Assembly: GCA_000471925.1 (NCBI GenBank)
Contig: CP006667.1
Coordinates: 1,798,001-1,862,000 of the forward strand
Reading direction: 5' to 3'
Length of the DNA: 64,000 nucleotides
Source of the DNA: Ralstonia pickettii DTP0602
GTDB taxonomy: Bacteria; Pseudomonadota; Gammaproteobacteria; Burkholderiales; Burkholderiaceae
The notes beneath the pieces were generated by a model. It did no database searches. It was not told the DNA's origin and worked only from the letters and a program-made list of their open reading frames with translations. The number at the start of each line of letters is the position of its first letter. The first letter of the stretch is position 1. Below, in pieces: positions 39,304-48,169 of this stretch. The position numbers and the translations under genes were made by a program.

Positions 39304-41709
39304 TCATACAGACGAGATCCTTGTCCTCGCTTGCTCGGCAGCAGCAACATGACGCTTGACCGCGATAAAGCTATCGGGACTCACTGACATCGAATCGATG
39401 CCGCTTTCGACAAGGAACCCAGCGAACGCCGGGTGGTCGCTAGGCGCCTGGCCGCACAAGCCGACATCGGCCCCGGCCTTATGCGCCTCTGCGATGACGC
39501 TGCGGATCATCCATTTGACGGCGTCGTCCTGCTCGTCGAACAACTCTGCGAGTTCTGCCGAATCGCGGTCCACGCCGAGCGTGAGCTGAGTCAGGTCATT
39601 GCTGCCGATCGAAAAGCCATCGAAGCGCCTGGCGAACTCGCCCGCCAGGATCACGTTCGACGGGATCTCGCACATGACATATACGTTCAGGCCGGCTTCG
39701 CCGCGCACGAGGCCGTTCTCCGCCATGACCTTAAGTACGCGGTCCGCCTCTTTCGCCGAGCGGCAGAACGGAATCATGACGATCACATTGGTGAACCCCA
39801 TCTCCGTGCGCAGGCGGCAAATCGCCTGGCATTCCAGCGCGAAGCCTTCTTGATAGCGGGGAGAGTAGTATCGCGACGCACCACGGAATCCAAGCATCGG
39901 GTTCTCCTCCCGGGGCTCGAATTCCGCGCCGCCGATCAGATGCGCGTACTCGTTGGTCTTGAAGTCGCTCATGCGGACCACTACCGGATGTGGATACTGG
40001 AGAGCGGCAATCCGCCCCAGTCCGCGCGCGAGCCGGTCCACGAAGTACTCCGTCTTGCTTTCGTACCCAGCTGTCAAGCCGGCAATCGTCTGCTTCGCCT
40101 CATCGTCCTTTAGCGTGTCGTAGCGGACCAGCGCCATTGGATGGATCTTGATGTGGTTACTGATCACGAACTCCATCCGCGCCAGCCCGACGCCATCGGC
40201 CGGGATCCGCCACCAGCGAAAGGCTGCTGCGGGGTTGGCCAGGTTCAGCATGACCTTGGTATGGGTTGCCGGGATACTGCCAAAGTCGATTTCCTCGACT
40301 TCATAGTCGGCGGTGCCTTCGTAGACAAAGCCCTCGCGGCCTTCCGCGCAGGACACGGTGACCTCTTGCTCGTCGTGCAGCAGATGGGTGGCATTGCCCG
40401 TACCGACGATAGCCGGAAGCCCGAGTTCGCGGCTTACGATGGCTGCGTGCGAGGTCCGACCGCCGTGGTCGGTGACGATGGCAGCCGCACGCCGCATGAC
40501 GGGCACCCAGTCGGGGTCTGTGGATTGGGTCACGAGGATGGCGCCGTCGACGAAGCGCCCCATCTCCCGTGGGCTCTCGATCACGCAAACCACGCCCGCC
40601 GCGACGGCATCGCCAATGCTCACGCCCGATATCAACTTGCGGCCGGCCTTCTTGATGCGATAGGTCTTCACCGCGCTCGCCTCGCGTCTCGACTGGACGG
40701 TTTCCGGTCTAGCCTGGACGATGAACATTTCTCCGCTTTCGCCGTCCTTCGCCCATTCGATGTCCATAGGCTGGCCATAGTGGTCTTCGATCGTGCGGGC
40801 CCAGCGCGACAAGGTGAGAATCTCCTCGTCTCCCAACACGAAGGACGCACGTTCTGCCTTCGATGTCGGGACATACTTGGTCGGAACGCGGCTATCGCTC
40901 GTGTAGATCATCTTGCGGCTCTTGTCGCCGAGCTTCTTTCCGATGATCGGCGTGAGCGACGGGTTGGACAGAAGCGGCTTGAACACCTCGTACTCGTCCG
41001 GTTCGACGGTGCCCTGCACGACGCTCTCGCCCAGACCCCAGGCGGCGTTGATCAGGGCCACCTTGTCGAAGCCGGTTTCGGTGTCTATTGAGAACATCAC
41101 ACCGGCGCCGCTCAGGTCGGATCGCACCATGCGTTGGACGCCGACCGACAACGCAACCTTCAGATGGTCGAAGCCCTTCGCCTGCCTGTAGCTGATCGCG
41201 CGGTCGGTGAAGAGTGAGGCGTAGCAGCGCCGGCAAGCGTCAAGGAGCGCACGATCACCCCGGATATTGAGGAAGGTTTCCTGTTGTCCGGCGAAACTCG
41301 CATCCGGCAAATCCTCGGCGGTCGCGCTCGAGCGCACTGCCACGTCCGTATTGACCTGTCCGGTCCGGCGGTTCAGCTCTTCATAAGCCAGGCGGATCGC
41401 CTCAGCCGTCTCCCTGGGCCATTCGCCGCGGAGGATGAGCTGACGAATGGCGGCCCCGGCCTCGGAGAGGGTAACCTTGCCGTCAGCAAGTTCGCTGAGC
41501 ATCCTGGACACGGCTTCCTGTAGGCCATTCGCGTCGATGAAGTGCCAATACGCTTCCGCGGTAACTGCGAACCCCGGTGGAATCTTGATGCCTCCGGGCG
41601 CCAGGTTGGCCACCATCTCCCCCAGCGATGCGTTCTTGCCACCGACGCGAGGAACGTCGGCCCGCCTTAGTTCTTCGAACCAGACAACCTGCGCATGTTC
41701 GTTGGACAT
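39304..41709 (-). CDS. ppsA: phosphoenolpyruvate synthase
   Basis: An 801-residue PEP synthase (pyruvate, water dikinase), which makes PEP from pyruvate and ATP. The N-terminal ATP-grasp domain has 'VGGKNASLGEM' and 'VRSSATAEDLPDASFAGQQETFLN', the central swivelling domain carries the phospho-His in 'GGRTSHAAIVSRELGLPAIVG', and the C-terminal barrel ends with 'GFSIGSNDLTQLTLGVDRD' and catalytic Cys in 'VGLCGQAPSDHP'. AAGGAG precedes ATG 41709. It heads the long minus operon of carbon and acyl genes and has an FNR-like promoter at 41834-41874. Confidence 0.95.
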   Translation of the reverse strand: MSNEHAQVVWFEELRRADVPRVGGKNASLGEMVANLAPGGIKIPPGFAVTAEAYWHFIDANGLQEAVSRMLSELADGKVTLSEAGAAIRQLILRGEWPRETAEAIRLAYEELNRRTGQVNTDVAVRSSATAEDLPDASFAGQQETFLNIRGDRALLDACRRCYASLFTDRAISYRQAKGFDHLKVALSVGVQRMVRSDLSGAGVMFSIDTETGFDKVALINAAWGLGESVVQGTVEPDEYEVFKPLLSNPSLTPIIGKKLGDKSRKMIYTSDSRVPTKYVPTSKAERASFVLGDEEILTLSRWARTIEDHYGQPMDIEWAKDGESGEMFIVQARPETVQSRREASAVKTYRIKKAGRKLISGVSIGDAVAAGVVCVIESPREMGRFVDGAILVTQSTDPDWVPVMRRAAAIVTDHGGRTSHAAIVSRELGLPAIVGTGNATHLLHDEQEVTVSCAEGREGFVYEGTADYEVEEIDFGSIPATHTKVMLNLANPAAAFRWWRIPADGVGLARMEFVISNHIKIHPMALVRYDTLKDDEAKQTIAGLTAGYESKTEYFVDRLARGLGRIAALQYPHPVVVRMSDFKTNEYAHLIGGAEFEPREENPMLGFRGASRYYSPRYQEGFALECQAICRLRTEMGFTNVIVMIPFCRSAKEADRVLKVMAENGLVRGEAGLNVYVMCEIPSNVILAGEFARRFDGFSIGSNDLTQLTLGVDRDSAELAELFDEQDDAVKWMIRSVIAEAHKAGADVGLCGQAPSDHPAFAGFLVESGIDSMSVSPDSFIAVKRHVAAAEQARTRISSV

Positions 41710-41833
41710 ATGCTGCTCCTTCTTGGTGGACTTATGCCGACGCCTAAGCAAGGCCAAGGTTCCGCTTGGAAAGGGTAACGTCTGGGAAGCTGCCAAGGGT
41801 GCTGAACAGCGCTAGCGAGAGACTGACTGATTC

Positions 41834-41874
41834 AGACTAGTGGTGAAATGGCGCCGTGGCTTGATCCAACGCAA
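41834..41874 (-). promoter_or_regulatory. FNR-like class II promoter for the ppsA operon
   Basis: TTGAT-CCAA-CGCAA at 41861-41874 is followed 21 nt later on the minus strand by TAGTCT (41834-41839). The predicted start lies about 115 bases ahead of ppsA. The CGCAA half-site is shared with the phasin and groEL sites. Confidence 0.6.
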
Positions 41875-42006
41875 GCCCCCACAAGCCAAGCTTCACCGGC
41901 GGCAGTTCTGTGCACTGAAGGCGGCACTGGTGCGAAACACGGCGGGATGAGGCGCCGCAATGCGTTGCAGAGTACGCCGGATAGGCGCAGGGCGATTGTC
42001 TCGATG

Positions 42007-42047
42007 TTGACGTGCATCATGCTTGACCGCCAGGTGGCTCCAATAAT
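42007..42047 (+). promoter_or_regulatory. possible FNR-like promoter toward the tandem USP
   Basis: TTGAC-GTGC-ATCAT at 42007-42020, with AATAAT at 42042-42047, has the standard 21-nt gap. It lies about 270 bases ahead of the USP at 42313, across the fossil adh fragment, so it may once have driven the lost gene arrangement. Confidence 0.4.
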
Positions 42048-42139
42048 GAAAAATGGGGACCCCGGCGACAACATTCGCTTTGTTTCCCAACGGTTGCCGG
42101 TTTTGTCGCTAACGGAAGTCCACAGGGCTCGCTGATGTT

Positions 42140-42285
42140 CCAAGAGGCGAGTCGGCGTCGCCCCCGTCCCTTGTGTAGCCGTGAATTGCGGCGTGTCCCA
42201 AAGGTTCTGCCGCCCGGTCGCGCAGAAGGCGCAATGGCCACAGGTATGGCCGAGCCACGGCACGCCAACCCGGTCGCCGGGCGCT
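42140..42285 (-). pseudogene. fossil fragment of an alcohol dehydrogenase
   Basis: On the minus strand, 42177-42278 reads 'GDRVGVPWLGHTCGHCAFC' and 'TGRQNLWDTPQFT', matching the zinc loop of the intact enzyme at 1893-2894 ('GDRVGVPWLGHTCGQCRFC'). 'GYTRDGG' continues in a shifted frame just below. Both ends and the rest of the gene are gone. The fourth zinc Cys has become Trp. It shows that a second adh once stood here. Confidence 0.8.
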
Positions 42286-42312
42286 TTCGAAATCCCTGCA
42301 CAGGAGAGCATC

Positions 42313-43149
42313 ATGGCCTTCAAAACCGTATTGGTCGAACTCGGGCGCGACGTAGGCTGCGCCGCGCGTGTAGGAGTTGCAGCGGACCTCGCCAAACGCT
42401 CCGGCGGTCATGTGGTGGGATTAACCGCGACCGGCGTGCCGTTCGAGCGGATTCCGGACGCCAGCAGCGATGCGGAGCGCTACGTGGATGTGGCCAGGGT
42501 CGGCCTGGCGGCACAGGCGGAAGAGACGGGCGTCGCGTTCCGGCGCGTCATGGAGCAGGCAGCGCCGGGGGTGGCACACACCCACCGCGTGGTCGAGGAA
42601 GACCCGGGATGGGCGTTGGCGCAGGAAGGCCGCGTATCCGACATCGTCGTGCTGGCACCACCGCCCGACCCGTATTCGGTAGGCAGCCTGGCAGCCGAGA
42701 CCGCCGAATATGTACTGCTGAATGCCGGGAGGCCCGTGTTGCTGGTGCCGGATGCCTACCAGCAGGTGGAGATGGAACATATCGTGATCGCGTGGGATGG
42801 CTGGCGAGAGGCTGCTCGCGCGGTGGCGGACGCGATGCCGCTGTTGCTGTGCGCAGAGCGGGTCACTATCGTGGCGGTATGGAACCGGGACGGCCGGCCC
42901 ACTCCAAAGTCGGAGCCGGTCGCGGGCCTGCGGCAATACCTCGAGCGGCATGGCATCGCCGCGGGGGTGTACAACGAACCGACGAGCGAGGCGGTTGGTC
43001 GGGTACTGCTCGAGGCTACACGCAGCCTGAACGCGGACCTGCTCGTGGCCGGTGGCTACGGACATTCCCGCATGCGCGAGGTGATGCTGGGCGGCACCAC
43101 GCGGACCCTGATGCACCATGCCGGGATGCCGCTGCTGCTGTCGCATTGA
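42313..43149 (+). CDS. universal stress protein, tandem domain
   Basis: A 278-residue double UspA protein, paralogous to the one at 7896-8738 (shared starts 'VLVELGRDVG'/'ILVDLSADAA' and 'GGHVVGLTATG'). The C-terminal unit has the loop G-GY-G-HSRMREVML-GG and ends 'PLLLSH'. AGGAG precedes ATG 42313. It lies after a fossil adh fragment and before a single-domain USP. Confidence 0.92.
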   Translation: MAFKTVLVELGRDVGCAARVGVAADLAKRSGGHVVGLTATGVPFERIPDASSDAERYVDVARVGLAAQAEETGVAFRRVMEQAAPGVAHTHRVVEEDPGWALAQEGRVSDIVVLAPPPDPYSVGSLAAETAEYVLLNAGRPVLLVPDAYQQVEMEHIVIAWDGWREAARAVADAMPLLLCAERVTIVAVWNRDGRPTPKSEPVAGLRQYLERHGIAAGVYNEPTSEAVGRVLLEATRSLNADLLVAGGYGHSRMREVMLGGTTRTLMHHAGMPLLLSH

Positions 43150-43253
43150 ATAGCGGCGAAGCGCTGGGTACCACAAGCTCACCGCGATTGCGCGGCATGA
43201 AGACGGGTGGCCTGCGCATGTCGTTGACCGGTCCGAGTTCGCAACCCACCGGC

Positions 43254-43340
43254 CAGGGGGACTTAGGACTTCGTTGACTGGCATCAACCCGCATGTCCTT
43301 GCGACCGCTACTTTGGAAAGAACCATAGCCGAAGCCGAGG
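43254..43340 (+). repeat. promoter cassette, copy 2 (FNR-like site ahead of usp)
   Basis: Near-identical to 24620-24705. TTGAC-TGGC-ATCAA at 43274-43287 and TACTTT at 43309-43314 are 21 nt apart, and the USP start is at 43346. This copy still has its gene. Confidence 0.78.
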
Positions 43341-43345
43341 TCGCC

Positions 43346-43810
43346 ATGTACCGCCGCATTCTCCTAGCCATCGATGGCAGCCGCTCATCCTTAAATGCCC
43401 TGGAGCAGGCCGTGTCCATGGCGCTGGCCACCCACGCCGAGGTCAGCGCCATGTTCGTCGTCGACGACAGCGACCTGTTCTTCGAGATCAGGCCGGGTTA
43501 CCGGCCCTGGCTGATGGCCGACATCATTGCCTATGGCAAGCAAGTGCTGGCACGCGCCGGCGAGCGCCTGAGTGCCGCCGGCGTGCGCTGGAGCAGCAGG
43601 TTGGCCGAGACGCCTGGCACCCCTGCGAAGGTTGCCGAGGCGATCGTCGCGGAAGCGGACCACTGGAGCGCAGACCTGATCGTCATGGGCACACACGGCC
43701 ATCGCGGCGTGCGGCGCATGGTGCTGGGCTCGGTCTCGGAGCACGTCGTCAGCAAGACAGTTCGCCCCGTACTGCTCGTCCGGCAGCAGTCAGGCAGCGA
43801 AACTCCCTGA
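43346..43810 (+). CDS. universal stress protein, single domain
   Basis: A 154-residue UspA protein (MYRRILLAIDGS) with an intact nucleotide loop G-TH-G-HRGVRRMVL-GS. Its middle 'VVDDSDLFFEIRPGY' resembles the USP at 2926. The ATG at 43346 follows GAGG and lies directly behind promoter cassette copy 2. A lipoprotein gene follows 52 bases later. Confidence 0.93.
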   Translation: MYRRILLAIDGSRSSLNALEQAVSMALATHAEVSAMFVVDDSDLFFEIRPGYRPWLMADIIAYGKQVLARAGERLSAAGVRWSSRLAETPGTPAKVAEAIVAEADHWSADLIVMGTHGHRGVRRMVLGSVSEHVVSKTVRPVLLVRQQSGSETP

Positions 43811-43862
43811 CCGTTCGGTCCCAGTCCGCGGATACCCCAACAATCCTTTCGGAGCGACGCAA

Positions 43863-44348
43863 ATGCAGGTGTCAAGAAGCCTTGGCCTCGGGCTGTCGTC
43901 GCTGGCGATTGCCGTTGCGGCGGCTGGTTGCGCCACTCGCGCGACGCCCGCTGGCGCTGGCGTGCAGATCATGGAGCAGCACGGCGTCTCCTACGTATCG
44001 GGTGGAGACGATGAGGCGGGCATGCAAAGCATGCTGACCATCGCCGCGCGTTTCAACGTACGGCTGACGATGGTGGATGCCGGGCGCGGCAACCCGCTGG
44101 GCGGTGCCACGGTGGTCGTGGCCAGCCAGGAGGGCCGCCCCGTGCTGCACACTACCGCCAGCGGGCCGCTGTTCTACATGCGACTCAAGCCGGGTGCCTA
44201 TCGGCTCGCGGTGGGCTACCAGGGGCGGGACCAGATGCGTGACATCGTCGTCGCTGGCGAGCCGCTCGAGATGACGTTCCGGCTGCCGGTCAATACGCTT
44301 GAGGACGACTGGCTGCTCTGCGGCACGACACCCTGCCCGCGTCGCTGA
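43863..44348 (+). CDS. 'YVSGG' family lipoprotein
   Basis: A 161-residue lipoprotein with signal peptide and lipobox 'AAAGC' (Cys at residue 23). The mature part carries the same motifs as the proteins at 11751 and 12582: 'HGVSYVSGGDD', 'ARFNVRLTMVDAGRG', 'GPLFYMRLKPGAYRLAV'. It therefore probably shares their small beta-sandwich fold, here anchored to a membrane. The predicted site is the periplasmic face. It follows a USP gene on the same strand. Function unknown. Confidence 0.8.
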   Translation: MQVSRSLGLGLSSLAIAVAAAGCATRATPAGAGVQIMEQHGVSYVSGGDDEAGMQSMLTIAARFNVRLTMVDAGRGNPLGGATVVVASQEGRPVLHTTASGPLFYMRLKPGAYRLAVGYQGRDQMRDIVVAGEPLEMTFRLPVNTLEDDWLLCGTTPCPRR

Positions 44349-44457
44349 GCCCGCCGCCTGGACGTGTTGCCGCGGGCACGACGTCGCGCAGCAAGTTCGC
44401 GGGGGTTCAGGGACGACCGCGAAAGAGGAGGGGGAGCGACGGAGCCGGAAGAAGCGC

Positions 44458-45000
44458 TCACGTCTCGTTCGGGGACAACCAGGCGGGACGCTCGGCGTGG
44501 GCAGGCCTGGAATCCGCGAACCGCAACGCCTGCACGAAGTCATCGATCTCGGCGGCGGCATCGCCGCTCAGCACGTCACGTTCGAGCAGCACGAGCGCCG
44601 GCGCGGGTGTTTTGCCCGTGAGCCTGGCTATCTCCGCCTCTGCCTGGAAGCCCCCGCGCGCTGCCATGATACAGATTGCCGACACGCGCCCGGCCAGCGG
44701 CGGCGTGGCGACGCTGGCGGCGAGGAAGCTGCGCATCGGGGCCGCCAGCCTGCCCATCCATACCGGTGCCAGGACCACGACATGCTCGCAGCGATCAAGG
44801 GCCGGGCCGCCGTAGCGGTACTCGACCTGGCGGTGAAAGAGGTTATCGATAACGCACCGGAGGTCCCCAAGGATCCCGGCGCGGCTTTTCACGTCGGCGA
44901 CCTCGGCCAGTGGCCATCCCGACCGAGCGGCAACGGCCTCGGCGACCTGGCGTACGGTGCCGGTGCGGGAGTAAAAAACAATCGCGGCTTGGGTCATCAC
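44458..45000 (-). CDS. flavodoxin family protein
   Basis: A 180-residue FMN-binding flavodoxin-like protein. 'IVFYSRTGTVRQVAEAVA' (residues ~7-24) is the phosphate-binding loop and 'VVLAPVWMGRLAAPMRSFL' the second flavin contact. It is longer than electron-transfer flavodoxins and may be a quinone or azo reductase. Divergent from a USP gene, with its own FNR-like promoter at 45041-45081. Confidence 0.88.
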   Translation of the reverse strand: MMTQAAIVFYSRTGTVRQVAEAVAARSGWPLAEVADVKSRAGILGDLRCVIDNLFHRQVEYRYGGPALDRCEHVVVLAPVWMGRLAAPMRSFLAASVATPPLAGRVSAICIMAARGGFQAEAEIARLTGKTPAPALVLLERDVLSGDAAAEIDDFVQALRFADSRPAHAERPAWLSPNET

Positions 45001-45040
45001 TGGCTCCGGTCAGATTCGCAGCGGACGTCGCTGTGTCTGC

Positions 45041-45081
45041 AGCGTAGGCCTTGCGTGGCGGCCGCCATTGATGCGCATCAA
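45041..45081 (-). promoter_or_regulatory. FNR-like class II promoter for the flavodoxin gene
   Basis: Perfect palindrome TTGAT-GCGC-ATCAA at 45068-45081 with TACGCT 21 nt away on the minus strand (45041-45046). The gene starts 40 bases further on. Confidence 0.75.
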
Positions 45082-45132
45082 CTGGGACATACGCGCGCCC
45101 GCCGTAGCGATTGGGGGCATCGTGCAGCGGCT

Positions 45133-45173
45133 TTGACACGTATCAACAGCAGTTGCGCCGCCTGCCCTACGCT
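45133..45173 (+). promoter_or_regulatory. FNR-like class II promoter for usp
   Basis: TTGAC-ACGT-ATCAA at 45133-45146 and TACGCT at 45168-45173 (21-nt gap), 58 bases ahead of the USP at 45231. Separate from the divergent site at 45068, so each gene has its own box. Confidence 0.75.
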
Positions 45174-45230
45174 GGATTAAACCAGTCCAGACCCGAGCCA
45201 CCACAGGCTCCAACCGCCGGAGAAACCGCT

Positions 45231-45683
45231 ATGTACCAGCGCATCCTTGTCGCCATGGACGGCGGCGCCGCTTCGGAACTTGCCCTCGAACAGGCCATGA
45301 TCATCGCGCTCGCCGCCAACGCGGAAGTGGAGGTGGTCCATGTGGTCGATGACCGCAGCCCGTTCCTGGATATCAGAAATCTGGATCCGGTAAGGTTGAT
45401 AGAGGACCTCACGACGGCGGGCGAAAGCGTCCTCGCCGCCGCCGCCAGCAGGCTTGCCGCAGCGGGCATTCGCCACGTAACGCGGCTGCTGGGCAAGCCG
45501 ATGGTCGAGGGAGATGTTGCTACCACGATCGCGGCCGACGCCAATGGCTGGGGTGCCGATCTGGTTGTGTTGGGTACGCATGGTCGCCGGGGAGTGCGGC
45601 GACTCGTCATGGGCAGCGTCGCGCGGAGCGTGATCACCCTAGCCGTCGCGCCCGTCCTGCTTGTCCGCGCCGAGGAGGCGTAG
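45231..45683 (+). CDS. universal stress protein, single domain
   Basis: A 150-residue UspA protein (MYQRILVAMDGG) with intact G-TH-G-RRGVRRLVM-GS loop. It is close to the USP at 24027. It is followed 40 bases later by a DUF1488 gene, which probably shares its transcript from the FNR-like promoter at 45133-45173. Confidence 0.93.
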   Translation: MYQRILVAMDGGAASELALEQAMIIALAANAEVEVVHVVDDRSPFLDIRNLDPVRLIEDLTTAGESVLAAAASRLAAAGIRHVTRLLGKPMVEGDVATTIAADANGWGADLVVLGTHGRRGVRRLVMGSVARSVITLAVAPVLLVRAEEA

Positions 45684-45723
45684 GCAGGCGAACAGACTTT
45701 GGAGGGCGTTACGCCAGAGAGCT

Positions 45724-46002
45724 ATGCATACGATCGACTTTGCCGGCGAGACGCCGGATTATTGCCCGACCGGGCCAAGCCTGCAGTGTGCCGCGAAGGT
45801 GGACGGCTCGCCGGCAACCTATGAGATCACTGCCGAGGCGCTTGAGGATCATTTCGGCGCACGCTCGTATCGCAGTGAAGATTTGCTGCCGGCATTCATG
45901 AGCAACCGCCAGGACATTGAACGCGTCGCGGGAGCGCTGTTCGAGATGACAGGTGCGCGGCACATCGTGCTGCACAGCGGCCATTTTCGCTTCGCGGTGT
46001 GA
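45724..46002 (+). CDS. DUF1488-like protein
   Basis: A 92-residue protein. 'VDGSPATYEITAEALEDHFGA' and 'LPAFMSNRQDIERVAGALFE' match the DUF1488 pattern (strand, 'I-x-x-EALEDHFG', helix, closing strand). ATG 45724 has AGAGAG ahead; longer in-frame sequence overlaps the USP gene. The function of the family is unknown. Confidence 0.75.
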   Translation: MHTIDFAGETPDYCPTGPSLQCAAKVDGSPATYEITAEALEDHFGARSYRSEDLLPAFMSNRQDIERVAGALFEMTGARHIVLHSGHFRFAV

Positions 46003-46061
46003 GACGCACGTTGTGGCCGGCAGCAGCCACCCTGGGGCGGTGCGCCCCCAAGGAGCCACCC

Positions 46062-46289
46062 ATGAAGAATCGCTTGCAGTCATGCACGCCGGCAAGAGGG
46101 CCAGGATGGCGCAGGCTTGCCGCCTGCGCGTTGGTGCCGCTATGCGCAGCGTGTACCGCCGTTCCGGACCCGCTACGGCCGCCGAAGCCACGCACGGCCG
46201 CGCTGGCGTCAGGCGGCTTGGGGCAACCCGTACCTGGCGTGCCCGGCAATGGCTTCTCATGCTCGGATGGTCGCGCCGCTCAGTCGTAG
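46062..46289 (+). CDS. small putative lipoprotein
   Basis: A 75-residue protein with a basic start, hydrophobic segment and lipobox-like 'PLCAAC' near residue 30. The remainder is Pro/Gly-rich. AAGGAG stands ahead of ATG 46062. It ends seven bases before the end of the opposing small gene at 46296. No family recognised; could be an outer-membrane small lipoprotein. Confidence 0.5.
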   Translation: MKNRLQSCTPARGPGWRRLAACALVPLCAACTAVPDPLRPPKPRTAALASGGLGQPVPGVPGNGFSCSDGRAAQS

Positions 46290-46295
46290 CGCAGG

Positions 46296-46535
46296 TCAAT
46301 GCCGAAGCCCCCGGCCCAGTTCGCAGTCGACAACGCCCGCTGCATAGGCGAAGAGCCACTCTTCGGCCTGTTGCACGCTGCCCGGCACGGCGGGCCAGTC
46401 TGGCGTAAAGCGAACGCCGATGCCTCTGTCCGACGCTGTGAAAAGGACACCGCCGCTGGGCTTGCCCGGCGCGATGGCGTCGGGGACGAACAACACGACG
46501 TGGAACCCCTTGTACGACCGCTTTGTTTCATGCAT
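46296..46535 (-). CDS. small protein of unknown function
   Basis: A 79-residue protein starting MHETKRSYKGFHVVLFVPD, with 'VLFTASDRGIGVRFTPDW' and a helical end 'QQAEEWLFAYAAGVVDCEL'. AGGAG lies well placed ahead of ATG 46535, which supports this start over longer frames. It looks like a compact alpha-beta domain. I know no family for it. Confidence 0.65.
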   Translation of the reverse strand: MHETKRSYKGFHVVLFVPDAIAPGKPSGGVLFTASDRGIGVRFTPDWPAVPGSVQQAEEWLFAYAAGVVDCELGRGLRH

Positions 46536-46675
46536 GTGAGTCTCCTGCGAAGGTTGCCACCGGGGCGCATTCGGCAAGCGCACCGGCGCTCGCTCTATGG
46601 GAACCATAGTGGCGCGAACCAGAGCGGTAGTGGTGGTGCCAGCGGTACCGCCTGTGGCGCGGACAGGAAGGCGGC

Positions 46676-46716
46676 TTGATGCACGACAAATCCGGGACCG
46701 GGGGGCGATATAGATT
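46676..46716 (+). promoter_or_regulatory. FNR-like promoter for tandem USP
   Basis: TTGAT-GCAC-GACAA at 46676-46689 and TAGATT at 46711-46716 (21-nt gap), 42 bases ahead of the USP start at 46758. Confidence 0.6.
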
Positions 46717-46739
46717 TAAGAAAAGCCCCGTTCGGGGCT
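46716..46739 (-). terminator. hairpin with T-run on the minus strand
   Basis: AGCCCC-GAAC-GGGGCT followed by TTTTCTTAAA on the minus strand fits a Rho-independent terminator. On the plus strand the same hairpin lies in the USP leader, 18 bases before its ATG, without a T-run, so there it would be an RNA stem-loop close to the ribosome site. Confidence 0.5.
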
Positions 46740-46757
46740 GCATGATGGAGTCAATCC

Positions 46758-47597
46758 ATGGACTACGCAACGATCCTGGTTCATCTCGATGCCAGCCGCC
46801 GCGTGTACGACCGGCTGAACCTCGCCACCCAGCTGGCGCTGGAGTTCCAATCCACGCTGGTCGGCCTGCTTGCCGTCGGCAAGCCGGATCCCACCGCCGT
46901 ACGCTACCTGGTGGACGGTGACCGCTATCTCGCCTCCTACAACGAATGGCAGCATCAGGTCGGCGAGCGGGCCCGCCATGCCCTGATGGGCGCGACGGAC
47001 GAGGTAGCCGTCATTACGGAATGGCGGGCGCCGGACTGGGCCACGGCGGTGACGGTCCAGGCAGAGGCACATCGGGCGGATCTTGTCATCCTCGGACAGC
47101 ACGATCCCACTGATGATGCCGCCTACGCCGAGCCCGGCTTTGTTGAATCCATCGTGCTGCAATGCGGGCGGCCGGTGCTGGTGGTCCCGTATGCGGGCCG
47201 GTTCCCGAGTGTTGGCAAGAACATCATGGTGGCGTGGAATGGCAGCCGCGAGTCGGCGCGGGCCATCCGCGATGCGCTCCCACTTCTGCAGCGCGCAGGC
47301 ACCGTGGAAGTGGTTTCGTGGACACCATCTGGCGTTCTGAAGGGGCCATGGGTTTCGCCGCCTCAGTATGCCGTGGACTGGCTGGCTCGGCATGGCGTGG
47401 CAGTGCAGCTGTGCACTTTTGCGGCGGGAGACGGCGAGGACGTCGGCCAGCTGTTGCTCTCGCACGCCGCGGACCGAAATGCTGACCTGATCATCATGGG
47501 GGCCTACGGGCACAGCCGGGTGCACGAGCTGGTCCTTGGCGGTGTCACCCGAACGCTGCTCGAGTCGATGACAGTGCCGGTACTGATGTCGCACTGA
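46758..47597 (+). CDS. universal stress protein, tandem domain
   Basis: A 279-residue double UspA protein (MDYATILVHLDAS). The N-terminal unit lacks a clear nucleotide loop ('LGQHDPTDD'). The C-terminal unit has G-AY-G-HSRVHELVL-GG and ends 'PVLMSH'. It is a paralogue of the USPs at 7896 and 42313. It has its own FNR-like promoter, and its mRNA leader can form a GC-rich hairpin. Confidence 0.93.
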   Translation: MDYATILVHLDASRRVYDRLNLATQLALEFQSTLVGLLAVGKPDPTAVRYLVDGDRYLASYNEWQHQVGERARHALMGATDEVAVITEWRAPDWATAVTVQAEAHRADLVILGQHDPTDDAAYAEPGFVESIVLQCGRPVLVVPYAGRFPSVGKNIMVAWNGSRESARAIRDALPLLQRAGTVEVVSWTPSGVLKGPWVSPPQYAVDWLARHGVAVQLCTFAAGDGEDVGQLLLSHAADRNADLIIMGAYGHSRVHELVLGGVTRTLLESMTVPVLMSH

Positions 47598-47696
47598 TTG
47601 CCGCAGCGACTCGGCGATGCGATGAAGGACGGTACAGATGGGGCTATCTACGGAGCGGGATGCTGAGGCAAGTGCGAGAACGGCATCGGTGTAGCG

Positions 47697-48002
47697 ATGC
47701 AGGCCGATACCTGGCCTATCGCTATCAATGCTGATAGCGTGTCGCTTAAATGGGATGCGATGAACAATGACAACCGAACACTCCACCAGCTTGCGCAGGG
47801 TTTCTGGAATGAGTTCCTTAGGCGTCGACCGGCATTTCCCGTGTCCGACGGCATGTTTCCATTCGAGCCGGCTACCCGTGACCGGTACATCGAAGGCCAA
47901 GGTAGAACTTATGCTGTCTGGCGAGCTCGGGCGATAAAGGCCGGCTTTTCTACCGAGGATTTCTTCCGCGCGTGCATTCGCGTACGGGCGGCGATGTATT
48001 GA
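47697..48002 (+). CDS. hypothetical protein
   Basis: A 101-residue open frame; ATG 47760 is an alternative start giving 80 residues (MNNDNRTLHQLAQGFWNEFL). The sequence 'DGMFPFEPATRDRYIEGQGRTYAVWRARAIKAGF' has normal protein composition, with aromatic residues evenly spread. No family is recognised and no strong ribosome site is seen at either start. The flanks 47598-47696 and 48003-48169 hold nothing I can name. Confidence 0.45.
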   Translation: MQADTWPIAINADSVSLKWDAMNNDNRTLHQLAQGFWNEFLRRRPAFPVSDGMFPFEPATRDRYIEGQGRTYAVWRARAIKAGFSTEDFFRACIRVRAAMY

Positions 48003-48169
48003 TCGCTGCCCGCGATTGGTAGTGTGTGCCGTGCCGTGCCCCCAGGTTCTGTCTTCAGGACATACCCTTCGGCGCAATGGGCGGTGGTCGACCAGAAGCT
48101 GTTCGCCGCCACGTCTTTCACCGGCAGTCTGCCTTGTCGCAATGCAAGGCGCAGCGCTGTGAAGAGACC

